64,000 bases of DNA from Zygaena filipendulae (GCA_907165275.2 OU015673.1:3549001-3613000); one strand, 5' to 3'. Positions 1 to 11,600 are shown, counted from the stretch's first letter. A program made the numbers and translations. The notes: generated from the sequence alone by a model not told the origin.

Positions 1-345
1 GACACTCCACCTTATCTCTCCACACCACAGACACTCCGTCTTATCTCCCCACAGACACCCCACCTTATCTCCCCACACCACAGACACTCCGTCTTATCTC
101 CCCACAGACACTCCGTCTTATCTCCCCACACCACAGACACTCCATCTTATCTCCCCACACCACAGACACTCCATCTTATCTGCCCACAGACACTCCGTCT
201 TATCTCCCCACAGACACTCCGTCTTATCTCCCCACAGACACTCCGTCTTATCTCCCCACAGACACCCCACCTTATCTCCCCGCAGACACCCTGTCTTATC
301 TCACCACAGTTACCCTCTCTTATCTCCCCACAGACATCCCCTAAA
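1..345. repeat. 24-bp minisatellite array
   Basis: Tandem copies of a 24-bp unit (ACAGACACTCCGTCTTATCT followed by CCCC) run from the window edge to about 345. Some units carry an extra CACAC, and the last units are degenerate. The unit length is a multiple of three, so on the minus strand it reads as an 8-residue repeat (GEIRRSVC), giving a spurious open frame at 147-368. The left end of the array lies outside the window. Confidence 0.9.
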
Positions 346-637
346 CTACTTTTTTTACAACTGCCCATCGGTCATTACACAGCCTACATCTCATATCTCC
401 CCCAGACACCTCCTAAACTCCTCTTTGGATCCACGGATACGGGGATACGGATAAGGATACGGATATCCGGCACATCACTATAGTTAATATAGATGGGCAA
501 TCATCCCAGTTATTGGCAACCCGAAAATGGCAGGCTTTTATCGGGTTTAATCCAAAAAACCGGATTGATTGTGACCCAATAGACTGTGCTAATCCGTTAT
601 TCGATTCGCATGGTAACGCTCGTGCTCGCGCCCGCAG
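346..637. other. Intron sequence upstream of first visible mle exon
   Basis: No gene seen. It holds a short run of GGATACGGATA-like repeats at about 428-470 and a piece (about 530-570) of a repeat with TTTATCGGGTTTAA, which is also present near 32900-33000. It ends in the splice acceptor CGCGCCCGCAG at 637. Confidence 0.5.
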
Positions 638-3600
638 AGCCGCGGCTGGGCAAGATGATGGTGCTGGGCTTCGTGCTGGGCGTGGGCGACGCGCTCACCA
701 CGATGGCGGCCAACTCGACCACGTTCCCGGAGATCTTCGTGGTGGAGGGGCGGCGGCGGATCGCGGGCCACCAGCGCGCGCTCGCCGGGGACCGCGCCTC
801 CGACCACGTCGCCATGCTCAACGCGTACCAGGTATTTCATCTTTGCCCACCTTTTAACGAGCAATATTATAAATACGAAAGTGAGTTTGTTTGTTTATTT
901 GTTTGTTTCGCTTTCACGCCGTAACGGCTCAACCGATCATCCTAAAATTTTGCATACACGTTATCAGGGGTACAGAGAAGGACATACGATACTTTTCATC
1001 CCGGAATTCTCGCGGGAACTCCGAAATTAACGCGGGTGAAACCGCGGGGAACAGCTAGAATCTGAATCTCGGAGACGGCTCCAATGATTTTCATGGATTT
1101 CGGGGGCCATTAATCAAACGATTTATTCTAACTAATATTATGATTGTTACGTTTAGATGTGGGAGCGCGAGCACGCGAAGGGCGAGGACGCGGAGCTGCG
1201 CTGGTGCGACTGGAAGGGCATCCAACAGACCACGCTGCGGGTCACCTACGAGGCCAAGTACCAGCTCAACAGTCAGTATACTCGCAATCCTATTTATTGC
1301 TATATTTAATCAAGTGTCTAATCGTCCACTAAGCGGATTATTATTAGTCGTCCACTAAACTATATAAATTCACAAAAGAAGTTGTCAATAAATGTCACCG
1401 TAAAATTGTAAATACCGTTAAATTATAGCCTATCTCGCAAGATTGTAAACTGTCAATAGATCGTGAACGGTAACACACTGCTTACAATTTAATGCATTTA
1501 ATGCATGCTGACCAAAGTCAGTGTTTTGGTTCACGATCTTTTGACATTTTACAATCTCGCGAAATAGATTATAATTTAACTGTATTTTCAATTTTACAGA
1601 GACATATACAATTTATTTTGAGACAAAAATTATATATCATATAAAAAGGTTTTTCAATCGGCGTGTAAATCTCGTAACAAAAAAATCACGTTCGGAAAGA
1701 TCAATAAATTTTTCGTTTAGCGGACGATTATTATTCGTCCGTTGAGTAGACGACTAGCAATAGCCATATTTAATACTTTCTATCAGTTCTATGGTGACCG
1801 CGGGTGTATTTGTTGCAGACATCCTGACGACCGCGATCGGCTTCCCCGAGGAGTGCAGCATCCCGCAGCGCTGGAACCCCTCGGGGCCGGACGCGGTGCT
1901 GGACACCGTCATCGCGCTCATGTGCATGGGCCTCTATCCCAACGTGTGCGTGCACCAAGGCAAGCGGAAGGTACGGCACGGCCAGAACAGAAAATAACAG
2001 ATAGAAGGGACGCACTCAAACATTCATTAACGAAAACGATCTCGTTCCGCGCTTATATTCAAGCCAGACTGATCACGTCATGTAACACGATAAAGAGCCG
2101 AATATCCGGTAGCCGGATATCCGGCGCTCCGGCCTCGTAGCTTGCCGAATATCGGGTACCCTTATATTTGATTTTTTGTTGTTTGTGTATTACGATTTAA
2201 CTCAAAAACCACTGGACCGATTTCAAAAATTCCACCATTGGAAAGCTACATTATCCCTGAGTAAAATAGACTATATTGTAATCCAGAATTCCCGCGGTAA
2301 TTTCGGCATTACCGCGGGAATTCTGGATTACAATATAGCCTATGTTACTGGGTGAAACTGCGCGGGACAGCTAGTCTCTAATAAATACTGCACCTCGCAG
2401 GTGCTGACGACGGAGGGCAAGCCGGCACTGATCCACAAGACGTCGGTGAACTGCAGCAACGTGGAGCAGCGGTTCGCGTCGCCGCTGTTCGTGTTCGGCG
2501 AGAAGGTGCGCACGCGCGCCATCAGCTGCAAGCAGACCACCATGGTGGCGCCGCTGCACCTGCTGCTGTTCGCCAGCAGGAAGGTCGAGTGGGTGAGTCG
2601 CCACTCGCCGCGCGCCGCGCGCCGCCGCGCTCCTTAATATACCACTTCACTTCCACATCACGACACGCGATCACATTTCCAGCGGAGCTAAGATGCGCAA
2701 CACGATAAAATTTTATCGAGCCATTTTATCGATTCTCGTCAACATATTATATTGTTTTGTCTACCGGTGGTAACATGGCAGCAACCGAATCTAGTCTTAA
2801 CTCAATACTCCACTAATGCACTTTTTTGCTTGGACGCCCACAAATATTTGTCGTATCGACAATTTTATCTTTCGTTCGATAAACATATCGTGGCGCGCAT
2901 CTTAGCCATGCTGGTGTAGGTTCGAACACTAACAATGAGCTTGAGCTGTCGGTGAAGGAAAACATCGTGAGGAAACCATAGCATGGTGGTAGGGCACTTT
3001 CCAGTGCCTGGTTCGCTAGCTACCCCTTCAAGTTGTAAATCTGACGCCAAGCACCTAACTGTGTGTTCCAGCAGCTTCACTTGAAAGCCAGTTCCCATCC
3101 ACCACAGATAATATAACATCCACATTCCAGGTCGGCAACGCACCTGCACACCTTCTGGTGTTGCAGATGTCCATGAGCGGCGGTAATCACTTACTATCAG
3201 GTGTAACACCTGCCCGTTTGCTCCCCATGACATAAAAATAGGTCGGCAACACACCTGCATGCCTCATGGTGTTGCAGATGTCAATGGCGGTGGTAACCAC
3301 CCACCATCAGGTGTACCACCAGCACGTTTTCCCCCTATTCCATAAAAAAACCACTGATCTACTTGATCTCACAGTAAACTATTATTAACTTGTATCGTGG
3401 AAACCAAGCGTCGTTGTATTATAATGTGGGGATGATATTTTATCCTCTCTTTAAAAATAACATTCACATCATAAGGCGGGTCCGTCCAACTTTTGTAACA
3501 CTTCATGACTTGATTTGGTTTTTTTAAACAAACATCATTTTTGTATGACTTGTGTTGTGGTCGATTTCATCCCAAAAATTGTAAAACTTCATAACCTGGT

Positions 3601-6003
3601 ATTATGTATGATAACCCTAAAAGAAATTTATATACCAGGGTTGGGACGGAGCTCATATATTGATGCCCAATCTCCTTTAATAAATCCACATAAATAGATT
3701 GACAATATGTTAAAAAAATTGAATGGTGGGATGTGATGTTTCTATATAATATTGTGTGTTGTGCAATCGGGCAGGTAGAGAACGTGGTGCGCCTGGACAA
3801 CTGGCTCAACTTCGACATGAGCCCGCGCGCCGCGGCGCTGGTGACCGCGCTGCGGCCGGCCATCGAGCGGCTCGTCGAGCGCGCCGCCGCGCAGCCCGAC
3901 GCCGCGCTGCAGCACTCGCCCGCCGAGCAGAAGGTACCCGGACCCCTTATATTTATTTTGTAGCGGGAGCAGGGCCCTAAATCCTAATTCACTATGACTC
4001 ATAAATAATAAGACTAAATAAAAAATGCTCAAAACGCGCATCCCAAAACACAATCCCAAACGCTCTAGATGCTTAAAATATTAGAAATTAATATTCTGCA
4101 TGCCATAAGACACGTTGGAAATGTATTTTTTTTGAAGTGAAACTTCTTTGCACAAGGAAAAGACAATTTTTGTGGTGCGTTATCTTAACGCGGCGTGTTA
4201 TGGTCATAGTGAATAAGGGTCCAGGATGGATGATAAGGCTCGAACGACACCAAAAGGGAAGCTTCCCGCCGGGCGAGGTGGCATGCCCGGGGAACCGCGG
4301 CTCCGGCTGTACATCGTCCGAGGTCGTATTTATGCAGCGCTGATGTGAAAAATTCCTTAGTGCTATTCAGGATCTCCACCTACCTAGTATTTGTAGCTTC
4401 GTTGTAGTTCATGACTTGTGGCGTAGAGGTCACCGCAGTTTATTTATTATTTTTTTATTTAATACTAGCTGCGCCCCGCGGTTTCACCCGCGGTAATTTT
4501 GAAGTTCCCGGTAATTTTGAAGTTCCCGCGAGAATCCCGGGATAAAAAGTACCCTATGTTCTTCTCTGTACCCCTGACAACGTGCATGCCAAATTTCATC
4601 CAAATCCGTCCGTTTTTGAGTAACAAACATCCAAACATCTAAACATCCACACTTTCACATTTATAATATTAGTAGGATAATCCACAGCACTTAAAAACTA
4701 CTTGTATACATTTTATGATTAAATCTACTACCAATATGCTATAACCCAAGAAAAGAAAATATTACTATGACCATGACTATATTATGTTTTTCCCTCGGTC
4801 TCAAACAAATTTCACTTCAATTAAATATATTTACGAATTTTGTTATGGTACTACTAGCTATCCCTCGCGCTTTCACCCGCAGTAATTTCGGAATTTCCGC
4901 GGTAATTCCAAGATAAGCTATACGTATAAATAAATTAACCTTCCTCTTGATTACTCTATTGATGAAAACCGTATGAAAATCCGTTCAGTAGTTTTCGAGT
5001 TCATCACAAACAGACAGAAAACAGGACGGACGTTTTATAATATATGGTGATATAGAGTCATAATTTCTAATATTTTGGCATCTGGAGAGATTAAAACATC
5101 CGTGCAAAGATAGAGTGGATACAGTAGAGCAACATGGAACACGCATTTCGCTATTGAAAGTGACCCAGATGTTATACTCTTACGAGCTTTGTATTAGTTA
5201 CAATTGAAATTCTGTATCTTGTTAATGTTTAGGGTTAAAATGAAATTAATAGCGGTTTTTATCGTGCTCTTTGTTTATTAATCATTCACATTGAACGTGT
5301 TACGTGACTGACCGTCGTGTCAACGGACCGCTATATCGAAATGAGTGTAGTAATTTAGTAGCTTCGCGAATAAAAATGGTCTTCATCACACCATCATGTA
5401 GATTGGAGTGTTCACTGTACTAATTTTAACTTTTAACCGTTGTCGCTAATTGATGCTTGTTCAAATCCTGATGGAAAATAAAACTTTTTTCAGGTTATAA
5501 ACTGCATAAAAGCACTATGCGTTATGGACGCCGGTGACTATAACATAACACGAAACGCGACCACGCCGTCGTTCAGACCTGAGGGACCGAAAAGGGCGAT
5601 GAGAGGTTGGGGGACCTCGGGACCACGTGGAGGATTCGGAGGCGGCGGCTACGCAGGAAACCGGGGAGGATTCGGAGGCGGTGGCTCCGGGGGGAACCAG
5701 GGAGGCTTCGGCGGCAACCAAGACGGATTCGGTGGGAACCAAGGGGGATTTGGTGGCAATCAAGCAGGGTGGAGCGGAAACCAAGGAGGTTGGGGCGGAA
5801 ACCAAGGAGGGTGGAGCGGAAACCAAGGAGGGTGGAGCGGAAACCGAGGCGGGTTCGGCGGAAACCGAGGCGGATTTGGGGGAACTGGATACGGTGGGAA
5901 CCAGGGCGGGTTCGGCAGCAACGGTGACGGAGGCGCCTTTAATAATAGGGGTGGATCTGGATACAGAGCGGGCAGGCGCGGGCGGGGGCGCAGCTGGTGG
6001 TAA
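638..6003 (+). CDS. ATP-dependent RNA helicase maleless/DHX9, C-terminal exons (partial)
   Basis: Six exons join in phase: 638-831, 1157-1271, 1819-1970, 2401-2592, 3775-3933, 5494-6003 (stop TAA). The first exon starts one base into a codon, so upstream exons lie outside the window. The translation follows the C-terminal half of MLE/DHX9: [84 protein letters not shown], then a glycine-rich tail. These correspond to the HA2/OB-fold region after the helicase core; the ATPase motifs are off-window. In the family the protein unwinds RNA in the nucleus, and in Drosophila it is part of dosage compensation. The last exon encodes about 110 residues of [14 protein letters not shown] repeats ending in RRGRGRSWW, matching the RGG-type RNA-binding tail. 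Exons are strikingly GC-rich against AT-rich introns. The in-frame stretch before 638 (from about 586) is probably intron, since the family match starts at EPRLG. Confidence 0.92.
865..1065 (-). repeat. Dispersed 'CCGCGGTTTCACCCGCG' repeat, reverse copy
   Basis: This lies in the first visible mle intron. Read on the minus strand it runs from CTAGCTGTTCCCCGCGG through a degenerate GCGGGAATTCCGGGAT and GTACCCCTGA to GCGTGAAAGCG and a TTTGTTTG-type tail. It is the commonest repeat in the window; other copies are at 4465-4680, 4855-5055, 23230-23575, 25525-25720, 25945-26140, 34160-34555, 39030-39830, 40160-40690, 42515-42705, 53660-53935, 58490-58920 and 62590-63090. It carries no coding capacity. 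Confidence 0.8.
1313..1762. mobile_element. MITE with nested palindromic MITE in mle intron
   Basis: The outer ends are inverted: TAATCGTCCACTAAGCGGAT near 1318 against a TTAGCGGACGATTATTATTC-type end near 1717-1750. A second, better preserved inverted-repeat element sits inside (see 1422-1577). No open frame is seen, so both are non-autonomous. Confidence 0.6.
1422..1577. mobile_element. Nested palindromic MITE (CTATCTCGC ends)
   Basis: The arm from 1422 (TATAGCCTATCTCGCAAGAT, then GTAAACTGTCAATAGATCGT) is mirrored by the arm ending at 1577 (ACGATCTTTTGACATTTTAC, then AATCTCGCGAAATAGATTAT). The arms are about 60 bp with a few mismatches. No ORF. Confidence 0.75.
2271..2338. repeat. Perfect 31-bp inverted repeat (hairpin) in mle intron
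   Basis: Arms 2271-2301 and 2308-2338 are exact reverse complements around the 6-base loop TTCGGC. The arm contains GAATTCCCGCGGTAAT, part of the common CCGCGG repeat, followed by its 3' remnant to about 2373. It looks like a recent inverted duplication inside a repeat copy. Confidence 0.85.
2870..3355. repeat. SINE/LINE-derived repeat with tandemly doubled tail
   Basis: Lies between mle exons 4 and 5. It has the element body at about 2900-3120 (GGTTCGAACACTAACAATGA, GAAGGAAAACATCGTGAGGA, CACTTGAAAGCCAGTTCCCA). Two tandem copies of about 110 bp follow at about 3131-3240 and 3241-3350, each with GGTGTTGCAGATGTC, GGCGGTGGTAACCAC-like sequence and CATCAGGTGT. A related piece occurs at 30975-31110. 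The minus-strand open frame at 2865-3260 is chance reading of this repeat. Confidence 0.7.
4190..4440 (+). repeat. Dispersed repeat, copy 1 (GTGGCGTAGAGGTC family)
   Basis: Matches 17945-18155 across most of its length: GATAAGGCTCGAACGACACC, GCCCGGGGAACCGCGGCTCC, GAGGTCGTATTTATGCAGCG, GTAGTTCATGACTTGTGGCG, then TAGAGGTC. It sits in the last mle intron. No coding capacity. Confidence 0.75.
4465..5055 (+). repeat. Two successive copies of the CCGCGG repeat
   Basis: Copy one, 4465-4680, starts ACTAGCTGCGCCCCGCGG and ends TATAATATTAGTAGGAT. Copy two, about 4853-5055, is diverged (ACTAGCTATCCCTCGCG ...). Both lie in the last mle intron. The rest of that intron, 5056-5493, shows nothing recognisable. 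Confidence 0.75.
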
Positions 6004-6041
6004 TCCGACTCCCGTAACTAAATTATTGACTATTAGATACC

Positions 6042-6047
6042 AATAAA
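6042..6047 (+). terminator. Polyadenylation signal of mle
   Basis: AATAAA lies 38 bases after the stop codon of the mle-type gene, followed by AT/GT-rich sequence. No cleavage site can be fixed from sequence alone. Confidence 0.6.
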
Positions 6048-6660
6048 TCCGTAAATATTTAATTTTGTCGTTTCATTTTATCAACTGACCCGTTGCGGCG
6101 GACACGGCAGGCGTGTCATCAATCATCATTATTTTTAACAACAACGTACGTTTTACCTACGTATTAAATTAATATAAAAATGTAATTTAAGTTTTCTCTC
6201 TTCGCTCACATCCGCTACGCCACATGCGGCACCAGCGGAAGATCAGCGTCGGGCCCCTCGGTTCCCGGCTTATGCAGAGCTGGTTGCCTTTTTGTTGCGA
6301 CACGCTGGTTGTGCTTCTTTTTGTTATTGCATATCATGGACCAATATGTTTAATTGGTCCATGTTGCATATTAACGGTTGTCGTAACGAATAAAGTTTAT
6401 TTCATTTCATTTATTCATATTTAAGCGTACAAGTGAAATTGAACAAAAAAAATTTACACATGGGCCATGGCACTAGGCATGTAATCGAAAATATTATATA
6501 AGTTCGCCGCCAAAGACCCCACAGATAAAAGTTTGTGAAATTGAGTCACAACGAATCGGTTAATTAAACAAAAGTAACTCCTCTGTGTACCTACATATTT
6601 AATATAATATACTAATTTTTTTTACATTTAGATATGTAAAAAAATGCTTGTCGTGGAACA
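6048..6660. other. Intergenic sequence with retroelement-type tail
   Basis: No gene seen. 6200-6420 resembles the 3' end of a SINE/LINE: a GC-rich head (GCGGCACCAGCGGAAGATCA) followed by GAATAAAGTTTATTTCATTT and a TTTCATTTATTC tail. 6430-6660 is AT-rich and unremarkable. Confidence 0.45.
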
Positions 6661-6664
6661 CTTG

Positions 6665-7285
6665 GTTAGAACGAAGTTTTTTTTAATGTTAAACAGTCCG
6701 TTATGCGGTAAAGAGACAAAATTATAAAAAAACTCGTTTCAAAAAAAAAAAATGACAGTTGCTTTGTTATTCCGTAGAGCAGCCGTATGACGCGGAAAAT
6801 GAATTTTTAATACAGTTGCTCAAAAAGTGGCGTATTGCAGGGACGTTTAGCGTTCGGGATGTGGGCTATTACATACTCGAGCTTTTTGTTTACCTTTCCC
6901 GAACTCGTGCGTTCTCTTTGCCAACTGTCAAAAATGGCGACACGACTTTGACACACTTTTTGCATTGCGAAACGTAGGTTTCGCATTACTAATACGACTA
7001 GCGCCATCTCTTGATCACAGTTGGAACTTGAGTTTGTTGTGTTTTTGATATTTTATTAAATTGCTTAATTTTTTCGTAACTGTATTAAAAATAGTTGTTC
7101 AGTACACGTGCGGAACCGTCATTGCAACTAGTTCCGACTGTCAACCCTCACCTTCGGCTGCGCCTCGGCTCGGGTAGACATTTGTCGGAACTCTTTGCAA
7201 TGACAGGCTTTCCGCACTTATAATGAAATATACTATTTTACTCCCATCCTTACGGTGCGGTAAAGAACTTCGTTCTAATAAACCC
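6665..7285. mobile_element. Degenerate MITE-like element with nested palindrome
   Basis: The outer ends share GGTTAGAACGAAGTT (about 6665) and its inverse AACTTCGTTCTAATAAACC (about 7267-7285). A clearer palindromic element lies within at about 7109-7222: GTGCGGAACCGTCATTGCAA is mirrored by TTGCAATGACAGGCTTTCCG plus CAC, around a GC-rich centre. No coding frame is credible. Confidence 0.5.
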
Positions 7286-7625
7286 AAACTTGAATTTAAA
7301 CCAGCATGTTGCATATAGTTTTAGCCTATCACCTTATCACAGGAAAATAATACCTGACTAATCTTTACAATTTCCTTCTATAAACTAATGTTAAGACTGG
7401 CGTATTTCTGTTGTCCGAATGAAAGAACAAATAAGCTAATACGTATATTATTACTATATGAATGAATAAAGTTGTATCAATGAATAACATCTCATAATAA
7501 TAAAACAGAAATTAAATAAAATGATTGTCGAAAACTAAATCGACGATGCCATTACGCGTTGTAGGTACTCTAATAATAATATACGAGAATTTCTCCAAAA
7601 ACGACCAAAAGATAAAAAGCCTTCG

Positions 7626-7919
7626 TCATTCAACCGGATTTTGTATCACTATGAGTATAAAGTCTTTGTCTGGAGCTACCATCACTTCACTCTTTTTACT
7701 TCTTATTCTTAGGAAGGTCAGGTCATTAGTCGGGTCTAGGTCTCGAACCACCGCCTTAGCTTTATCTACCAGAGCACTCATGAGCCCCGCGTACTGCACC
7801 GACACGTGGTTGTCCAACGTTGTTTTGATAGGTATCCCCTCACCATTCACAACCACCACTCCTGCCACACCTTTATGTAAGGATAATTTTCTCACAGTTT
7901 CTTCAGCTTCGTTCGCCAT
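7626..7919 (-). CDS. Dynein light chain roadblock-type (DYNLRB)
   Basis: A single 97-codon exon whose ATG is at 7919. The protein matches the roadblock/LC7 family along its whole length: [20 protein letters not shown], the segment [19 protein letters not shown], then [18 protein letters not shown]; family members are about 96 residues. It is a homodimerising light chain of cytoplasmic dynein, binding the intermediate chain, and also serves intraflagellar dynein. The absence of introns together with an intact frame suggests either an intronless gene or a retrocopy; no poly-A tract or target-site duplication is visible, so a normal gene is preferred. No clear AATAAA was found downstream. The 153-residue frame on the other strand at 7525-7986 is antisense shadow. 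Confidence 0.93.
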   Translation of the reverse strand: MANEAEETVRKLSLHKGVAGVVVVNGEGIPIKTTLDNHVSVQYAGLMSALVDKAKAVVRDLDPTNDLTFLRIRSKKSEVMVAPDKDFILIVIQNPVE

Positions 7920-8698
7920 TTATCGAGAAATTGTAAAGTCTAAAAAAAGCCGCTCTAACGACTCGCTAACGTGTGCTCTAAGTTAGAGATAATATTGGAG
8001 AATGAATGAAATATTCTCTTTTCAAAGTGATAATATTTTAGATTTTAATTTAATCACTAGGCAACCACTACGTATCACAAAGCAAAGTCATCGACAAGCA
8101 CAAACTATTTAGAGATACTACTGTCAACAAGTGGTTATAGACTATTTGGTCATCAATGTGGATTAAATTAAAAATAGAACTTTTAAATTTTTAAATAAGT
8201 TGTCATTGCAAAAATGTGAAAAAATGACAGCCAGTAACATAGTGATTACCTTCTCTCTGGGTACATAATTAATTTTTGCAATTATTTTGCAGGCAAAATA
8301 CCCCTTCGATTAATGATATCAACTGAGTTAAACTATATCATAACGTAGTGATTACCTTCTCTCTGTATATCATCAGGGGGCTGAATGATTTTGCCCCTAA
8401 ATTTTTTTTGGTATTTAAAAATATAGTGGAATTGAGTATAAACAAAGTATAAAGTATAAATGCGCAGATATAAGCAATTTTTGTGATGTAATCCAATAGG
8501 TTACAGGTAACTAAATTAAAAATGTATTGTATGATAATAATAATATGTACTTGGTTTAATTTTTCTTACTAACAAAATATAGTAAAGAACTACAGAATTT
8601 CACATTATGCAATAATAATAAACTATGTGAATAGGGTGTATGTCATGATGTATAAAAACAAATTACCACAGTAATAAAAAATATTGCAATTTTCATAT
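7920..8698. other. Intergenic region between robl and the POLR1G-like gene
   Basis: No gene seen. Two direct copies of GTGATTACCTTCTCTCTG occur at about 8241 and 8346, with a third at about 14227. They look like remnants of one dispersed element. The region contains the 3' UTR of the POLR1G-like gene; an ATTAAA-type signal on the minus strand at 8555-8560 is possible. Confidence 0.45.
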
Positions 8699-11600
8699 TT
8701 AAAAGTTAAATAGATTTTCTTCTATGGCTTTTTCTGATTCCCATAAATCAGCAGAAACAGGATCCTTTTTCTGTCGTTTAGTTTTCTTTGGAGTTTCTTC
8801 TATAGTTGAGGACCTACGTCTCTTTTTCTTATTTTTTGGTTGTATTTCACCATCCACTTCTAGCTTACTGTTGTTTTCGTCCTCATATGTAGTTTCCATC
8901 TCAGTACTTTTTTCCTTATTTCGTTTCTTCTTTTTCTTCTTTATAGGTGTCACTGGCATAGAAATATCCAAGCTATCACTTACTTCTGATCTTGGTTCTA
9001 TGTGTTTATGGAATTCACTACCAAAAAAGGGATGCCAGCTCTTAGTATCATATATTAGTGGTTGACGTGTTGTTATGTTATTATGTACCATAGTTTGTGT
9101 AATCTCTGTTGAAGTTTTGATAACAGGAATTTTCTTTTTTAAAGCTATAGTACCTTTTAAAGGAAATTTCTTTATAGAAAATCGCTTATTTTTATATATG
9201 AGGATGTGTACACTGTCATCTTCTTTATCTTCTACGTTTCCTTCATATTTTTGACCATCAATTTTTACTTTACATTTACCATTTAGCTTTAAATCAACTC
9301 CTGCTAGAGCTTTAGTGTCTAAATCAATAGGACATTTCATAACCCAAATATCATCATTTTCTGTAATGCCACAGTCATCATTTGATTTTAAAGGAATTGG
9401 TTTTAGGTTCACATTTCTTTCTAAGAATTTTGTGAAAATTTCATCACTTTCTTTATCTCCAGCTCTAGTTTCTGTATCAGTATTGTCCTCTTCAAATACT
9501 ATTCTGTCAGACATTTTGGATTTTCTTTTAGTAGTTTTAGTGTGTGTTTTTTGTACTAATGGCACAGCACCTGCCATGCCTTGGTCACTAAAATTCAAAT
9601 TTTTTTCTGTATCAATACTCTCTGTTTTACTTACTCCATTTGTAACATTTTTCTGTGTTAGTGTTTCATTGACACGATTTGCGCTTGCATTTTCATTACT
9701 AGAATGTTTATCTTTCTTTTTTTTCTGTGGCAATTCTACAATGGTTTCCTCTGCATCAAATTTGTCAATTATAATTTCATACTTGTCAATACACTCCTTG
9801 TCTTTCTTTTTCTTTTTTTTATGAACACTAACATCACCAGACCCTTGAGGTTCATCATCATTTACAGTATCGATTGTATTTAACTGATCAAAATCTATAC
9901 TGTCATTTATATTACCACTTGAAATTGAGCCTTCTTTCTCAACTAGTTCATTATAAGATTTTTCCTTTTTAGTTTTTTTCTTTTTGACTGGAGTGGGTGA
10001 TGCAAAAGATGATTTTTCTTGCTTTATTATCATGCTCAACTCGCTTTCATCATCAAATTGTGATTTACAGGAATCATCATGTACATCTATATGTTTAGTA
10101 AACTTTTTATTTCTGTTCACAGTATCAGTTGAATTTAAACAGTCAAAATCTTGACTCTCATTTAAATTACTACTTGAAATTGAGGATTCTTTCTCAATTA
10201 GTTCATTTGTTGACATATTATTATGGGAGTTTTCTTTTTTACTTTTTTTATTTTTGTTTGGAGTAGGTGACGTAAAAGATGATTGTTCTTGCTTTACTAT
10301 CATGCTCAACTCACTTTCATAATCAAATTGTGATTTACAGGAATCATCATGTATATCTATATGTTTAGTAGGCCTTTTATTTCTTTTCACAGTATCAATT
10401 AAATTTGAACGGTCTAAATCTTTACTCCCATTTAATGAGTATTCTTTCTCAATTAGTTCATTTGTTGACATATTATGAGAGTTTTCTTTTTTACTTTTTT
10501 TATTTTTGACTGGAGTAGGTGATGTAAAAGATGATTGTTCTTGCTTTATTTTCATGCTCAACTCGTTTTCATCATTAATTTGTGATATACAGGAATCATT
10601 GACACTATCATTTACTGTTTGTTTAGTGAATTTTTTATTTTTTTTCCCTTGATCAGTGTCACTTTGTGGTTCAATTTTTATTCGCTTTTTCTTAGGACTA
10701 GCATGATCCTCATAATGATCAAACTCTTCCTCTTTAATTTTTCTTTTCTTAGCATTCTTGGTTTTTGTTTCTTCAAGTGCATTTTCTTGATGTTCATGAT
10801 CTTTGAACAATTTTTGATGCAGCTTTTTTTTGTAAGTTTTTCCTGAATCTGATTCTGTTTCATGAAGATTACCATTTTGATGTGGTAAGTGAGCCCTAGA
10901 ACACAGATATTATTAACATAAGTAATTTTGCAATTAATATGTGACTTACGAGCACTATTAAAGATTTAACCTACATTTAACTACAAGTATAACTGAAATA
11001 ATTATTCTGTGACCAAAAATGTAGAGTGTGTGAATAAAATTTTATTTTCTTTTTTAAAATATAAACATTAACAGTTGAAATTGCACAAATAGGTCATAAC
11101 ATAGAGATATTATAGTGTATACACACACACATATTATTATAGTTAATAATTTATAAAGTTAAAAGTTGGGAGGAGATCAAATAACTTTATATTAGCTTAG
11201 GTTAAGTTTAGTTTTAGTTTATTAACATTTTTAAAAACCTATATACTGTAAAAAATAACGGAAGGACTGTACATTAAGCACCCTCGATTTTTAATAGTTA
11301 CAATTTTTTTTTGGATAGAATAGTGTGTTTATAGTGTATTTCTCAAATCCGCAAATTACGGAAATTCATAATTTTCGAGAAAAAAAAATAATAAAAACGT
11401 TACTCAAGTTACGATAATATTTTGACTATGGCGCTTCGCCGGCCGCTACCGCGGCACGCTCGCTGCGCTCGCTCTGCTCGCGCGACTTCGTCAACAGTGC
11501 AAACCTAACCTAACCAACTCAAGTTTAACAAATTTTCATTTTCATTAGCAAATTATAATAATCAAAGATAATAAATAATATAATCACTATCCGAATGTAA

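Noticed and set aside
1..345. CRISPR array from regularly spaced repeats
   Set aside because: The units are contiguous without unique spacers, and the setting is a eukaryotic intron.
2865..3260. 131-codon minus-strand frame
   Set aside because: It covers a SINE/LINE-derived repeat with a tandem tail and has no protein match.
5607..6046. Two further plus-strand frames over the glycine-rich mle exon
   Set aside because: Frame-shifted readings of a GGN-type codon repeat; only the frame that continues from the GTTATAAAC acceptor matches MLE.
7525..7986. 153-codon plus-strand frame
   Set aside because: It lies antisense over the conserved roadblock gene on the minus strand; its sequence matches no family and it is a shadow.
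9315..9824. 169-codon plus-strand frame rich in Ser/Phe/Leu
   Set aside because: Antisense of the lysine-rich minus-strand gene; poly-Lys codons read backward give Phe/Leu/Ser.
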